Assembly: GCF_000471905.2 (NCBI RefSeq)
Contig: NW_006499799.1
Span: 2,296,589-2,360,588, forward strand
Length of the DNA: 64,000 nucleotides
Direction: 5' to 3'
Origin: Amborella trichopoda
Lineage: Eukaryota; Streptophyta; Magnoliopsida; Amborellales; Amborellaceae
Below are positions 32,665-43,215 of the stretch, in pieces. How positions within the stretch are numbered: the stretch's first letter is position 1; each line of letters opens with the position of its first letter. The notes under the pieces were generated by a model that saw only the letters and a list, made by a program, of their open reading frames with translations, was not told the origin of the DNA and did no database searches. A program made the position numbers and the translations under genes.

Positions 32665-34351
32665 AGTTGTGCACAAACATGGGTAGATGATCAAAATTAA
32701 ACCTAATTACTAAAAATTAAGATTTAATTGAATTAAAATAAATTTTAAAAAAGGATACAAAAAGACTATTTTGCCCCTGCATAACAATGTGTGGAATTTT
32801 AGAACAGTCCCTGTGGCTGCCTGAGAACTTACGTGATCTTTTGTGGCTGACCGAGGGTTGTTCTGATGCCCCATTTGATCGAAAGATTATTATTTTCTTG
32901 TAGGGCTTGACATGGCGATTGTTTTGATACCAACTTTGAGCCATGAATCATGTTTTTGAGTCATGATCACGAGACTTGAAATTTGTTTGAATCTTGGAAA
33001 CTTCAGTTTCATTATAGGGTTTTTCCTTAATTTTTTTCTGTGATTTCTTCATCGTAGCGCACTAAGCATGTCATCACGATCGCGTGGCAACAATCGGAAC
33101 ACGATTTGGAGCCCGAACGAAGATTTTGCACATTTTTGGGTTTTGGTCAAAATCTAGAATCCAGAGACTAGAATTTCAGTAACTTCATCGGCCTCGTGCA
33201 TAAAATTTGACCATCCATCTTATACGTGGTTTGGTCCAATGATAGCCTTGAACCTTATACAGACAATTGAATTGGTTTTGCATCGCTGCTGAATTTTCTA
33301 CAATTTCTTTATGAATCGACAACTTCTCTCTAGATTTTCTCCCTGCTCGGATATTGTCTCGAGGCGTGCTACAAATCGAATTGTTCGTCTTGATAAGACG
33401 AATACACTCATCAAATTTCGGAGCGATCCGACTTGGAACGAGTAAGTTACGGGCCCCGAAAGTGACTGTTCATGACTATAAAAACAGCCACCTTTAATGG
33501 TGTTTTGGTTCAGTGAGGCTATACGGGAATAGTGTGTGGCCTCTCCTGTTTTAATGTTTTGCTCATATCATTGTTCTGAAGTGTCTGATCAAGCCGAAAC
33601 TTGGCCAATAGGGTTTTGGACCGTGTCAAATCCAATGGCGGTGGTCCCACAATAATTTGAGACATCAAAAATGTATCTCCAATTGTAGGGTCCATTTCAA
33701 GGTACTAGAGGCCAATTTTCAAAAATTGTTTCCTTGGGTTCATTGCTTTAGACATGTCTACTCGTGACGAAACTTGGAAAGTGGTCTTTTGAAGTGCTGA
33801 TGTCGATCTTGAGCAATTATGGGGCCATTTTGAGACTATCAATAATTTTCCATAGTTTCGTAGGCTTTATTGACTTGCTTTCTACCAGGGACCAAGGTGA
33901 TGAAAAATGTGTTCAAAATAGCTTGCCCCACCGAATGTTGTGCTTCAAGAGAACTTGGAAAGACAATCATTTGAAAAGTTTCCATCCGCTTTTACTTGTT
34001 CCCTTCCTAGCTGTAGGACCACGTGAACGTCGAGGATATTCATGTGATGGTGTAACTAGGCTACTCAGACATAGGGATACATTGTTCTTGGGTCCATCCA
34101 TGGGGACTTTTAGGGGAGAAGAAAATTTTTGGCGTCATTTGTTAGTTGTTGTGTCGAGTTTGCTTTTAAGGATCAAAGTACCACTATTGGTCTCATTTAC
34201 CAAGTCCAGTCGCGGGCAGGTTCTATTGGCCGATCCCGAAGGTCTGGTCGTGCCAGCTAAGCGGGTTGAAGTCTCTTACAGGTTCTACCCTTGCTTTGTC
34301 AGTTTCTGCCTTCGAGGGATGATGATTGAGATACTTTGTCACCTAGCCACA

Positions 34352-34727
34352 TGGAGAGAGGGGTCTATAAGAGAATAAGGCATGCACACTCCGTGCATGA
34401 GGAGGAGGTCTATAAGAGAAGGAGAAGGCATGCATACTCCATGCATGGGGAGGAGGTCTATAAGAGAAGGAGAAGGCATGCACACTCCATGCATGGGGAG
34501 GAGGTCTTGAAAGAGAAGGAGAAGGCATGCATACTCCATGCATGGGGAGGGGGTCTTGTAAGAGAAGGAGAAGGCATGCATACTCCATGCATTGGGAGGT
34601 GGTCATGTAAGAGAAGGAGAAGGCATGCACACTCCGTGCATGGGGAGGAGGTCTTATAAGAGAAGGAGAAGGCATGCACACTCCATGCATGGGGAGGAGG
34701 TCTTGTAAGAGGAGGAGAATGACTGGG
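34352..34727. repeat. 49-bp minisatellite, about 8 copies
   Basis: The unit starts GGCATGCACACTCCATGCAT and continues GGGGAGGAGGTCTTGTAAGA, then GAAGGAGAA. Copies are very similar. A GCATG...CATGC inverted repeat is in each unit. All reading frames of both strands stay open across it (up to 115 codons), purely because of the repeat. Confidence 0.95.
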
Positions 34728-35080
34728 CTACGTTGTCACCCAACCTTGAAGAAGGATGTCGACTGGGCAACCTGTTCACCTAGGAATGAAGAAGGAATGT
34801 CGATTGGGCTACCTATTGACCAAGGACTGGAGGAACACGTCGATTGGGCTACCTATTCACCCAGGACTGGAGGAGGATGTTGACTGGGCTACCTGTTCAC
34901 CCAGGGCTGGAGGAGGATGATGATTGGGCTACCTGTTCACCCAGGACTGGAGAAGGATGTCAACTGGGTTACCTGCTCACCCAGGATTAGAGAAGGGCAT
35001 TGATTGTGTTTCCTGTTCTTCAAGGATTGGAGAAGGACGTCAACTAGGCTACCTATTCACCGAAGTCTGAAGAAGGAATG
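34728..35080. repeat. 40-bp minisatellite, about 9 copies
   Basis: The unit is GACTGGGCTACCTGTTCACC plus CAGGACTGGAGGAGGATGTC with moderate divergence. It contains a CTGGG...CCCAG inverted repeat, for example 34884-34888 with 34900-34904. It directly adjoins the 49-bp array. Confidence 0.92.
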
Positions 35081-35499
35081 TCCAGGAATGATTTTACCAA
35101 CTACACCCTGTTGGACGTCTTGATGATGAACGGAGTGCTAGCTAAAGTTACTGGTGGAAACGAATGTTACATTAACCTGCTTATTGGTCCAAGCGTCCTT
35201 TGCAGATTTTTGCTTGAACTTGGGAAGCGGCGCCTTAGAAATAATTTTCACCAACGTCTTTTTTTTATTTTGGGGCTCTTTTACTCATGACCTTTCGGCC
35301 ATGTCCACCTGTTTTATCCATTTTTACTGGCGATGCCCCTTCATATTTTCATTGTGCCTAGTTTTTGTTCATGGAACTATTTTATTCATGGTTTCGTGAC
35401 CATGCTCGTTCATCATTTTTACTCATAGCGTTCTCATATTCAGGTATACACTATGCCCATTATTTACTTTCTTTTCTCTTCTTTATGTTTTTGTGAAAG

Positions 35500-36450
35500 C
35501 ATGTTTAGGGTCATACCTCCCGGACCTATGCGAAACAGTTTAACGTCATGCGACTTGGATGCGCACTATGGTTTAAGGTCATACAGTTGGGCCATAATGG
35601 TGATGGATGATAGTCTATGAAGGCCATGGAGTGAGTATGGTGGTGGTTTCGATCATTTGGGGAGATGGCTCGAGGCTACCCATGAGAGATGGGTGATGTA
35701 TGAAAGATGAGTGGATGATGGTGACCCACTAACTTACAACGAGTATGGATGACGGGATGGTTCACCATTTTATGAGTAGGGGTGAGACTCACCTGGGAAT
35801 GATGTAGGGTGATGAACTCATGGGGAGGTAATGAAGGTGATGCGCTCGCACTAATAGGTAGGTTAGGAAAGGCGTGCGTGAAATTGCACATAAAGATGTG
35901 TGCACGTATGTGGGGGCAAGTTTATGGTCATGCCTGCTTGACCTAGGCAAAGCAGTTTATCGTCATGTGACCAAAACGTGTACTATAGTTTAAGGTCATA
36001 TAGTTGGATCGTGGTTATGTAGTTTTAAAGTCATACAACTAGGACCATGCAGTTTAAGGTCGTACAACTTGACCTCCGCTACAGTATAAAGTCATATAGT
36101 TCAGACCATGGTGTTGCGCAGTTTAACATCGTGTGACTAGGATGTAGACTATGGTTTAAGGTCATATAGTTTGGACCATAGTTATGTAGTTTTAAGGTGT
36201 GCAACTTGACCTCCACTATAGTTTAAGGTCGTATAGTTTGGACCGTGGTGTTGTGTACTTTAATGTCGTGCGACCGGGACATAGATTATGGTTTAAGGTC
36301 ATATAGTTTGGACCATGCAGTTTAGGGTTGTGCGTCTAGACCAGGGCTGTGCAGTTTACAGTCATGCAGCATGAAAGATAGAGTTTAGGGTCATGCGTCT
36401 AGACCAGGGCTGTGTAGTTTAGGGTCATGCAGCACGGACCATTGTGTGGA
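35500..36450 (-). repeat. 34-bp repeat family, 18-kb element
   Basis: Many degenerate units (plus-strand core GTTTAAGGTCATATAGTTTG and GGACC). Same family as 5215-5790 and 23560-23830, here in the minus orientation like the element. A unique insert of about 350 bases (35590-35930) splits the cluster. Confidence 0.8.
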
Positions 36451-36929
36451 TCACCATGTAGGTGGAGCTCCATGGGGAATAGGCATGTGGATGGTAATCT
36501 GACTCCCTTGAGATAACACGGCTAAGACCATTCACAAACTGAGGGCTAGGTGGGAATGGTGAGCTGATGAAGGATGACCAGCAGAAGTGGACTTCAATGT
36601 GGTTTTTAAAGGGGTAAGGTACTTTCTGGGGTGAAAGATGAGACTTTATGGCTGGTAACCCGACTCCCTAGGGATAAGGTAGCTTAGTGTGAAGCTGACC
36701 CACTGGGTATTGGAGAGGTAAGAATTACCCCAACTTCACTAGGGATGATGGGCTTCAGTATGGGTGTGACTCCTAGTGGGGGATGAGGGACAGCTCCTGA
36801 CTCCATTAGGGAAGTAACAATTTAGGTGCAACGGCCTAGGTGTAAGTCTACTAAGGATGACACATCCTTGCTTGGGTACACAACTCCACTAGGGATAGTG
36901 GTAGGGCATACACTGCTTGAAATACGGTC

Positions 36930-37270
36930 GGCACCATATGTAGTGCTGATGGTTAATTGTGAATATTCAACCGGCGCTAATTTCTCACAACACAACTGAC
37001 ACTGAGTTCTCACAACACAACCGGCATTGAGTTCTCACAACACAACCGGCGCTGTTCAGTTGGCATTGTGAATGACCCGTGATATCATCTGAAGTCAACT
37101 GACGTTGAGCTAATCGACACTAGGTTCGTTTTGGAGACACACCTGGAGCTAAGTCAACCAGCGCTAAGGTTGTATTTGGAAACACACCCGGTGCTAAGTC
37201 AACTAGGGCTAGGTTTGTTTAGAAATTTACCCGGCACTGCTTCAATCAGCATTGGGGATGGATTGATGAG
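36930..37270. repeat. CCGGCGCTAA-type interspersed repeats
   Basis: The motif CACAACACAACCGGCGCTG and variants such as AACCAGCGCTAAGG or CACCCGGTGCTAAG recur about every 30-45 bases. Related CCGGTGCTGA motifs return at 38150-38330 on the far side of the opposing promoter. Confidence 0.75.
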
Positions 37271-37379
37271 AGATCCTCGGGCCTCGTGTTGAAACCTGAC
37301 CCGGCCCATTGTTGCTTGTCTTCCCTTAGACACAATTGGTATTTCGAGTTTGTGAAGGGTTTTTGAGGATAGTGTAGTC

Positions 37380-37387
37380 TATATAAG
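37380..37387 (+). promoter_or_regulatory. Antisense TATA box of the 18-kb element
   Basis: TATATAAG on the plus strand (opposite to gag-pol), then GGGGTAAAACCCCG, CCAAGGGTAAAAACTTAAGC and GTGAGGAGAGAG. This parallels the blocks downstream of the antisense TATA boxes at 4687 and 22987. Confidence 0.65.
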
Positions 37388-37880
37388 GGGGTAAAACCCC
37401 GTTTTTCCCTTATTTTTTCACCAAGGGTAAAAACTTAAGCAAGTTTTCTTTAATTGTGAGGAGAGAGTGCTCGGTTGAAGTTTCCAATGAGCAGTGGGAA
37501 TTCAGCGACAGGCAAGGCAGGTTCTTCGGCAGGCAGCAGGATTCTGGCAAGGGTTTTGCTGAGAAGACCTTCGGCGTGCGTACTGTGAGCAAAATTTGGT
37601 GAAGTTACAGAGAGAGTAGCAGGGAAAGGAGAGCTTTTCGACAATCTTTCAGGGAAGCAGAGGAGGCTCCAGCTATCGTTTTTCTTTCGGGAAGAGGGGG
37701 GAAACACATCAACTACTATTTCTGCTCATTTTGAGGGATTTTCGGAGGTTTTTAAGTGGTTTCCCGCCGGTTGTGGAAGTGTTTCTACACGTTCGTGGTA
37801 TCACAAAGGTTTCCCAATGAGGTTCTGGTGAAGTCCAAACCAAAAATATACGCGGGATAGTTTTCTATGAGTTTCTGGCC

Positions 37881-38096
37881 ATGTGTGAGCAATTCCAGCA
37901 GAAGACAAACGGTCACCGAAGGTGGGCCGTATGGCTGCAGGAGGTGAAATGTCGTGGGGAAGGCATACAGTCACTGGAAGTGAACCATCATGAGGAAGGC
38001 ATACGGTTGTTGGAGGTGAACCATCACGAGGAAGGTGTACGGTTGCTGGACGTGAACCGTCATTATTGGAAATCATGTGACCATTTAAGGAGTTGA
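37881..38096 (+). CDS. Small antisense ORF with 12-residue repeats (doubtful gene)
   Basis: A 71-codon plus-strand ORF about 500 bases downstream of the opposing TATA box. Its middle consists of about four units of 12 residues (LEVNHHEEGIRL) coded by a 36-bp tandem repeat, so the frame is kept through the array. No known family was recognised. No second copy of the element shows this ORF, so it may be a chance product of a repeat whose length is a multiple of three. It is listed because its position matches that of the antisense ORFs in copies B and D. Confidence 0.25.
   Translation: MCEQFQQKTNGHRRWAVWLQEVKCRGEGIQSLEVNHHEEGIRLLEVNHHEEGVRLLDVNRHYWKSCDHLRS
37905..38065 (+). repeat. 36-bp tandem repeat
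   Basis: About four units of GGAGGTGAACCATCACGAGG plus AAGGCATACGGTTGTT. Unlike the other arrays its length is a multiple of three. Confidence 0.85.
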
Positions 38097-38149
38097 GAAA
38101 ATGAAGAGTCTCAGAGAGCAAGCAGTTGCGACAGGGCCGACGTTAACAA

Positions 38150-38330
38150 AATTCCAACTGGAGCTAAGGTAACCGGTGCTGATGATTTGGAGTGCTGATA
38201 CAACCGGTGCCGACTCTCAAGTAAAACAGCCGGCGCTAAGAGTTAAGAGCACAATAGGCGCTGGCCTTTTGAGAACACATACCGGTGCTAGCTTCAGTTA
38301 GCGCTCGTCAACACATGTGTCATGTAACGC
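38150..38330 (+). repeat. CCGGTGCTGA-type repeats
   Basis: Five or six short units (AACCGGTGCTGATGATTTGG, CAGCCGGCGCTAAGAG, ATACCGGTGCTAGC) related to those at 36930-37270. Confidence 0.65.
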
Positions 38331-38580
38331 TGCAAAGAAAGATGTTTGCATGTGTCAGTAAGTCACGTGTGGGGTGCTCGGCGCTCGACGATAAGCTACG
38401 TACAGCGATGTCCATGGGCTGACAAAAAGTGGTGAAGGATGAGGCATGGCTTGTGGTATTTGTTGGGAGCCAAATCCTTCAGGACAGCAGTGAGGTCCAC
38501 GTTGTTCTGTGGAAAGGCATCCACTGTGAACAAGGTGTGCTTCTCATCATAGGCCAGCTCCTTGCCAAGGCAGCCCCTCT

Positions 38581-38935
38581 TGTATGTTTGATATGCATGT
38601 CGAATGGATCCTATGTCATATGTTCGACATACATGTTAAATGAGGTATCTGGCTTGTATGTTTGACATACACGTCGGTTGGACTAAGGCTAACTTCTTTG
38701 AGTGGCTTTGCTTTGTCTTCTGCCTGTAATCATCCTCTTACTCGTCAGATGAATTAAAGCTAACTCTCCAAATGGTTTCTCTTCTTCTTCATGAGGAGGT
38801 CCTTCCTTTTGTGGCTTTGCTTCTTCTTCATGGGATAGGCATTTGTTTTGGCTTGTAACCGTCCTCTTACTCTCCGATGCAAGAGCAAAAGAAAAGTTTT
38901 GGTTTGTAACCATCCTCTTATCTTCAGATGCAAGA
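38581..38935 (+). repeat. Two sets of three-copy short repeats
   Basis: TGTATGTTTGACATACATGT-like palindromic units occur three times (38581-38690), then TTGTAACCATCCTCTTACTC followed by AGATGCAAGAG three times (about 38724, 38858, 38903). The latter are separated by stretches rich in CTTCTTCATG. Confidence 0.7.
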
Positions 38936-39039
38936 GACTTGTAACCTCCCTAGTAATGGGTTCTTGTACCTTGTAACTCATTTTTACTTTAATATAAAAG
39001 AGGAAAGTTAGCATTTTGTTTGGACTATCTTGCTTGTTC

Positions 39040-39267
39040 TCACGTTGAGTCCCTACACATCACAAATAGTACTCCTTTAAGTATCGCCCGTTGATAGGGC
39101 ATCTCCCCTTTGGGCGAGACCTTTTGTACTATAAAGGGACCTTCCCACTTAGGCTCAAACTTCCCTTTACACCGACCATGCATAAGAATAGGCCTCTTGA
39201 CAGCTAAGACTAAATCACCATGGATGAATGAGCGGATCTTGACAGATTTATCAAAAGCCCTCTTCAT
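39040..39267 (-). pseudogene. pol: Integrase C-terminal domain, 18-kb element
   Basis: The translation contains KRAFDKSVKIRSFIHGDLVL, RCKGKFEPKWEGPFIVQKV and GEMPYQ. The pattern GDLVLxxxR...GKFxPxWEGPFxVxKV is the usual C-terminal end of Ty3/gypsy polyproteins, a small DNA-binding fold. No chromodomain follows, as expected for the Tat lineage. It ends pol. Confidence 0.85.
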
Positions 39268-39440
39268 TCTCCCTTAGTTGAGTTCAAGGTTTTGTTGAGC
39301 CTCTAGCCTTTTTCCATCGAGTGGATCCAGTTCTTGATATCGGAGCTTGACTTTCTCATCTTCGTTTATTCCCTGGTGAATAGCTACTCATAATGAAGGG
39401 ATTTATATTTCAAGAGGTAAAATTGCTTCACCCCCATAAA

Positions 39441-39895
39441 TCAGAGAATAAGGAGTGGAATCACTAACATTTCGTATAGCAGTGCGATAAGCCCACAGTG
39501 CTTCGGGAAGCCTCTCATGTCAGTTATTCCTTTTTTTGATATTGACTTTCTTAGAACATTGCATAGAGTCTTATTGAATGCCTCAGCTAATCCATTCGCC
39601 CGAGGGTGGTACACAGTCGAGTACCTCCATTCGAAATCGAACTGGTTAACTAGGCGATCGATGTGATGACTTCTAAATTGAGGGTCATTGTCAGATATGA
39701 TCCGGTGAGGCACTCCGAAGCCGTATATGATATGATGTTGAACAAAGTAGGCCACCGTTGTCCCTAGAACTTGCTTAAGGGGGACCGCTTCAGCCCACTT
39801 AGAGAAAAATCTGTTGCAGCTAGGATAAAAACATGGCCCATTACGGAAGAGGGGTCAATGGGTCCTATGATATCCATAACCCATTGTGAGAAGGG
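39441..39895 (-). pseudogene. pol: Integrase catalytic core, 18-kb element
   Basis: The readable part (39755-39441) includes VQHHIIYGFGVPHRIISDND, PQFRSHHIDRLVNQFDFEWR, YSTVYHPRANGLAEAFNKTL and NVLRKSISK. The central Asp of ISDN and the Glu of GLAEAFNKTL are two residues of the DDE triad. The first Asp segment lies between 39760 and 39895 in broken frame (MDIIGPIDPSSVMGHVFIL-like order visible across frames). It would carry out strand transfer of the DNA copy; this copy is frameshifted after LRKSISKK. Confidence 0.85.
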
Positions 39896-40564
39896 TCATG
39901 ATGCAACCGCAGGGTGTAAGGGCTCTGGAGACTGGTGAACCAAGCTGAAGTGTATTTGGCATATCTGGCACTTTTTAGCGTAGCTTAAGGAATCAATGAT
40001 CATAGAAGGCCAATAGTATCCCAAACTGCGTATTCGTTCATAGAGCTTAGTACCGGACTGAGGCAGCCCACAAATGCCTGAGTGGACTTCTTCTAACACC
40101 TTATTTTCCTCTTGGATGTCGACACATCTCAGAAGAATGCAGTCTAATGACCGTCTAAAGAGAACATCACCTTCGAGGAGGGTATACTTGGTGGACATTC
40201 GACATATACTATTATGTTCGGCACGATCTTCCGGGAGCCTTCCATGTTTCAGGAAACTAGTAATGGGGTCTCTCCAATCTTCGACTTGCTCAATTTCTGC
40301 GCATATTGGGTCAAAGAATTGTAGTCCTTGATTTCAAGCCTTAGCTCCTCGACTCTATGCTATTTCTTGTTCGATCTTGATTACTTGTTTAGCAAATAAA
40401 AGCACTTTAAATGGATAAAGAGGACACTTGGGGAAGTTATTTCTCTCGCCATCAGCATCAACTTCAGTTCTTAGCACAATGTGTCTCCATTCCACGACCC
40501 GAACAAGCGTGGGTCCTGATGAGGACAACTGAATTGTAGCGCTGAGTTTCGGAAGTGCATCAAC
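39896..40564 (-). pseudogene. pol: Integrase zinc-binding N-terminal domain, 18-kb element
   Basis: It reads STKYTLLEGDVLFRRSLDCI, EEVHSGICGLPQSGTKLYER, IRSLGYYWPSMIIDSLSYAK and KCQICQIH, i.e. the H-H-C-C integrase finger and the GYYWP signature. The second His expected in the G-x-H-QSG part is Pro here, so zinc binding would be lost. Upstream (40330-40564) the linker from the second RNase H reads in shifted frames (WRHIVLRTEVDADGE, FPKCPLYPF). Confidence 0.85.
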
Positions 40565-41011
40565 CTATGATTTTAGCCTTATGAGGATGTGACTCAAGGA
40601 TACGTCTTCGAATTGGGCCATATACGATTTTACAGTATTGTGATAAGGCTTGAGGGTGTCTTTTCTTACATCATAAATCCCTTTGAGCAGTTGGATAACC
40701 AACTCAGAGTCGCCGAAGATTTTGAGCTGCTCTAAGTCAAGATCGAAAGCTATCTCTTGTCCGATTATAAGGGTCTGACATTCTGCTTTATTATGAGAAT
40801 CGGCTTGAGCGAGAGAGAAAGAAAGTGGCAGTATTCCTCCCGTAAGAGTCAAGAATATGACTCTGGTGCCTCCTTGTTCTGATTGGAAGGCTTCGTCGAA
40901 GTATGATTCGCACACAAGAGCAAGGTCTGCACAAAATATTTCTTCATCAGGGAGGTCGCTTGATAGAGGAGTTTCGAAGAGTACGGGGTGTGTTGCTAGA
41001 AAGTCAGCCAA
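40565..41011 (-). pseudogene. pol: Second RNase H (RVT_3-like, Tat-specific), 18-kb element
   Basis: One open frame of about 148 codons: ADFLATHPV, then YFDEAFQSEQGGTRVIFLTL, TGGILPLSFSLAQADSHNKA, ECQTLIIGQEIAFDLDLEQL, KIFGDSELVIQLLKGIYDVR. The residues Asp (YFD), Glu (KAEC) and Asp (GDSE) fit an RNase H active site. This domain follows the standard RT-linked RNase H and precedes integrase. That dual arrangement (additional, archaeal-like RNase H) is a known hallmark of plant Tat elements. It is the least damaged domain of this element. Confidence 0.85.
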
Positions 41012-41056
41012 GGCCTGGCCCTTGATAACCTTTTGTGGGACATATGTGACGTCAAA

Positions 41057-41685
41057 CTACATCAGCAATAATGCCCATTTAGCAAGGCGTCTCGACAAAT
41101 ATGGGTGTGTCATGAGAAATTTTATAAGATCAACTTTTGATATAAGTTTCACTTCATGACCCAGCAAGTAATGATGGAGTTTTTTTACTGCGAAGATTAG
41201 AGCCACACACATTTTCTCTATAGGGGGATAGTTCCTCTCAGCTCCTTGCATCCTCGGCTGAGGTAATATAACGTAGAGTCGTTTTTCTTCATTGTTTTGC
41301 GTCAACAATGCTCCGAGTGACTCGTTTAGAGCAATCACATACAGAATGAGGGGTTCCCTAATACTGGTGTAGAAAGCACTGAAGGGTTGAGCAAATAATG
41401 CTTGATGTCGTCAAGGGCTGCTTGACATGCTTCATCCCAGATGAATGGGGTATCTTTCTTTAGCAGATGTGCAAAGGATTTACAATGACCTAAGAAGTTC
41501 GAGATGAACCTACGAATGTATGCCAGTTTCCCTTGAAGACAGCGCAGTTCTCGAAGTGTAGTGAGTGACGGCATTTCTTGGATTGCCTTGATCTTAACCG
41601 ACTCAACTTCAAGCCCTCGATGTCTGACGATGAACCCCAAGAATTTTGCGGAGCGCAAGCCAAAAGCACATTTCAGCGGGTTCAT
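41057..41685 (-). pseudogene. pol: RT thumb and RNase H, 18-kb element
   Basis: The first open part (41685-41335) has NPLKCAFGLRSAKFLGFIVR, RELRCLQGKLAYIRRFISNF and KKDTPFIWDEACQAALDDIK. The second (41338-41057), shifted by frame, has ALNESLGALLTQNNEEKR, NYPPIEKMCVALIFAVKKLH, HYLLGHEVKL and PYLSRRLAKWALLL. Order and spacing are those of a Ty3/gypsy thumb, connection and RNase H. It digests RNA in RNA:DNA hybrids when intact. Confidence 0.88.
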
Positions 41686-42481
41686 TTAAGTTGATGAAGA
41701 TGTAGTCGCTCAAATACGTTTTCAAGGTCCTTCATGTGAGCATCCTTCTCTTCAGATTTTACCACCAAGTCATCTACATAACACTCCACCTCTCTATGTA
41801 TCATGTCTTTGATAATGGTCATCATTGCTCTCTCATATGTGGTCCGAGCATTCTTTAATCCAAAAGGCATCATTGTGTAATAGAAGGCCCTTTTTTAGAT
41901 AAGAATGTGGTGCCCTCTTCATCTTCGGGCGCCATCCTTATTTGATTATACCTGGAGTATCCGTCCATGAAGGAGAAGATCTAGCAATGAGCTGTAGAGT
42001 CGATGAGCATCTCGGTGAATGGCAACGGAAAGTCATCTTTAGGACAAGCGGTGTTCAAATCATGAAAGTCAATACACTCTCTGATTTAACCATTCTTTTT
42101 CTTGACCAGAACGACATTTGCAAGCCATTTCAGGTATTTGACTTCACAGATGAAACCTGCTTGTCTGAGCTTGGTTATCTCGACATCTATCTGCATCTCG
42201 AGGTCAGGCCTAAACCTTCTCGACTTCTATTTAACTGGTTTGACAATTGGATTGATGCCGAGATGGTGAATTTCTACTTGAGGGTCTAACCCAGGCTTGT
42301 CTTGAACGTTAGAGGGGAATTGAGGTTCAACGATGATTATGTGAAGAGTGTCTTCGTACGAACCATACGATATTTGTACGGATGCCTGGAGTGTTTGCTC
42401 CAAGCCAGCTGGTTCTTCACAAACTTGTATCATGTGGCAAACCTCTTGAGAATAGAAGCTTTTTCCTCTTGATTCTCTCAA
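41686..42481 (-). pseudogene. pol: Reverse transcriptase pseudogene, 18-kb element
   Basis: RT is spread over three frames. 42481-42227 ends KPGLDPQVEIHHLGINPIVK. 42226-41880 reads SRRFRPDLEMQIDVEITKLR, ECIDFHDLNTACPKDDFPLP, SFMDGYSRYNQIRMAPEDEE. 41873-41686 reads MMPFGLKNARTTYERAMMTI and CYVDDLVVKSEEKDAHMKDL. The YVDD catalytic box is intact here, unlike YVDN in copy C. Stops and shifts rule out a functional enzyme. Confidence 0.88.
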
Positions 42482-42633
42482 TCTCTGCTCGAATTCAGGC
42501 TCAAGGGGCCACTGGGGCTTCTTTGGCTTTGACTTCTTGTGCTTCTTGATGAAGGTGGCTCTGCCTTGGCATTAATTGCCAGGGCATCAACAATTATTAA
42601 GAATCTTGTTACCTGTGTCAGGGTCTTTCTCAA

Positions 42634-43155
42634 TCACTTCCGCCGCGTCCTGCTTATATTGATTCCTTCGAATTCTCGGTCGAGAGCCTCAAAGTTTGGG
42701 CACATCAAGGTAGTATCTGCAGAAGACATAAGTGAATGAGAAGCAGGAAAAGAAGGTGGAGAATGGCTGGAAAGTGGGGGACTTTTAAGGTCGATCCCCT
42801 CATCAGACCGATCTGGGCAGCTTTTTACGTCATCACCAAGATTGGAAGGTTGCATGGGATCTTTTAGGTCTTTCCCTTGCTCAGACTGTTGGGAAATACT
42901 TTTAACATCGTCATCCTCATTGGACGTTTGCAGAGTGGACGATGAAACGAGAGCATCTTCTTGATAGGCCGAAGAAGGAAAAAGGATTATGGCTAGGATG
43001 CAGTACAGCAAAGTCCACAATGGAGGAAGGGGCCTGAGAAATTCCTGCTCAACTGTGGGTTGAGCAATCTTATTTCTTTGTGAGCTGCCCACGTGCCCGT
43101 CTTTTTCTGGTTCTCTGACGTGATGTCTGATTCGTCTCACTGGGTTTGCAATCAA
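42634..43155 (-). pseudogene. Gag-pol linker ORF, 18-kb element
   Basis: A 173-codon open frame without recognisable catalytic motifs. It is acidic and Ser-rich (TSNEDDDVKSISQQSEQGKD, NLGDDVKSCPDRSDEGIDLK), ending NFEALDREFEGINISRTRRK. It matches the copy-B linker (DDIKSIPQWSELGQDL; LEVTNINRS). A retropepsin would be expected around here in a Tat polyprotein, but no DSG/DNG-S motif was found, so the protease is either lost or too decayed to see. Confidence 0.5.
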
Positions 43156-43215
43156 CGCTGCCTTGGCAAATCGCTTCTCACCTCAAAGACTTGAGTCTGC
43201 TTCGGCCATGGTAGA

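Larger units (their letters stand above)
31028..33920 (-). mobile_element. 3' LTR of the 18-kb element
   Basis: The minus-strand start is TATTTTGAACAC at 33920 (terminal TG degraded) and the end is CACCTAACCA at 31028. TATA box, GA-rich block and 47-bp minisatellite are in the same places as in the 5' LTR. A GGTGGGGCAAGC stretch just upstream is the candidate polypurine tract. Confidence 0.88.
33921..39039 (-). mobile_element. Repeat-rich 3' region of the 18-kb element
   Basis: Five kb between the integrase end and the 3' LTR, with no gag-pol coding. In plus-strand order it holds unique sequence near the LTR (33921-34350), two adjacent minisatellites (34352-35080), about 400 bases without repeats (35090-35500), the 34-bp family (35500-36450), spaced GGGATGAGG-type segments (36450-36930), CCGGCGCTAA repeats (36930-37270), the opposing TATA box (37380), a 36-bp in-frame repeat (37905-38065), CCGGTGCTGA repeats (38150-38330) and short three-copy repeats (38581-38935). 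Long repeat-bearing 3' regions are known in this lineage and have been proposed as sources of satellites. Confidence 0.85.

Noticed and set aside
33764..34378. 204-codon plus-strand ORF
   Set aside because: It spans the junction of the 3' LTR and the 3' region, on the strand opposite to the element, has no recognisable motif, and the matching place in copies B and D is not open.
34336..34690. Overlapping ORFs of 73-115 codons on both strands
   Set aside because: All are translations of the 49-bp minisatellite in different frames.
34352..35080. Regular repeats considered as a CRISPR array
   Set aside because: Units are contiguous without unique spacers, and the context is a plant retrotransposon.
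38985..39000. ATATAAAAGAGG on the plus strand as another promoter
   Set aside because: It is not part of the conserved block seen at the other antisense TATA boxes and has no counterpart in other copies.
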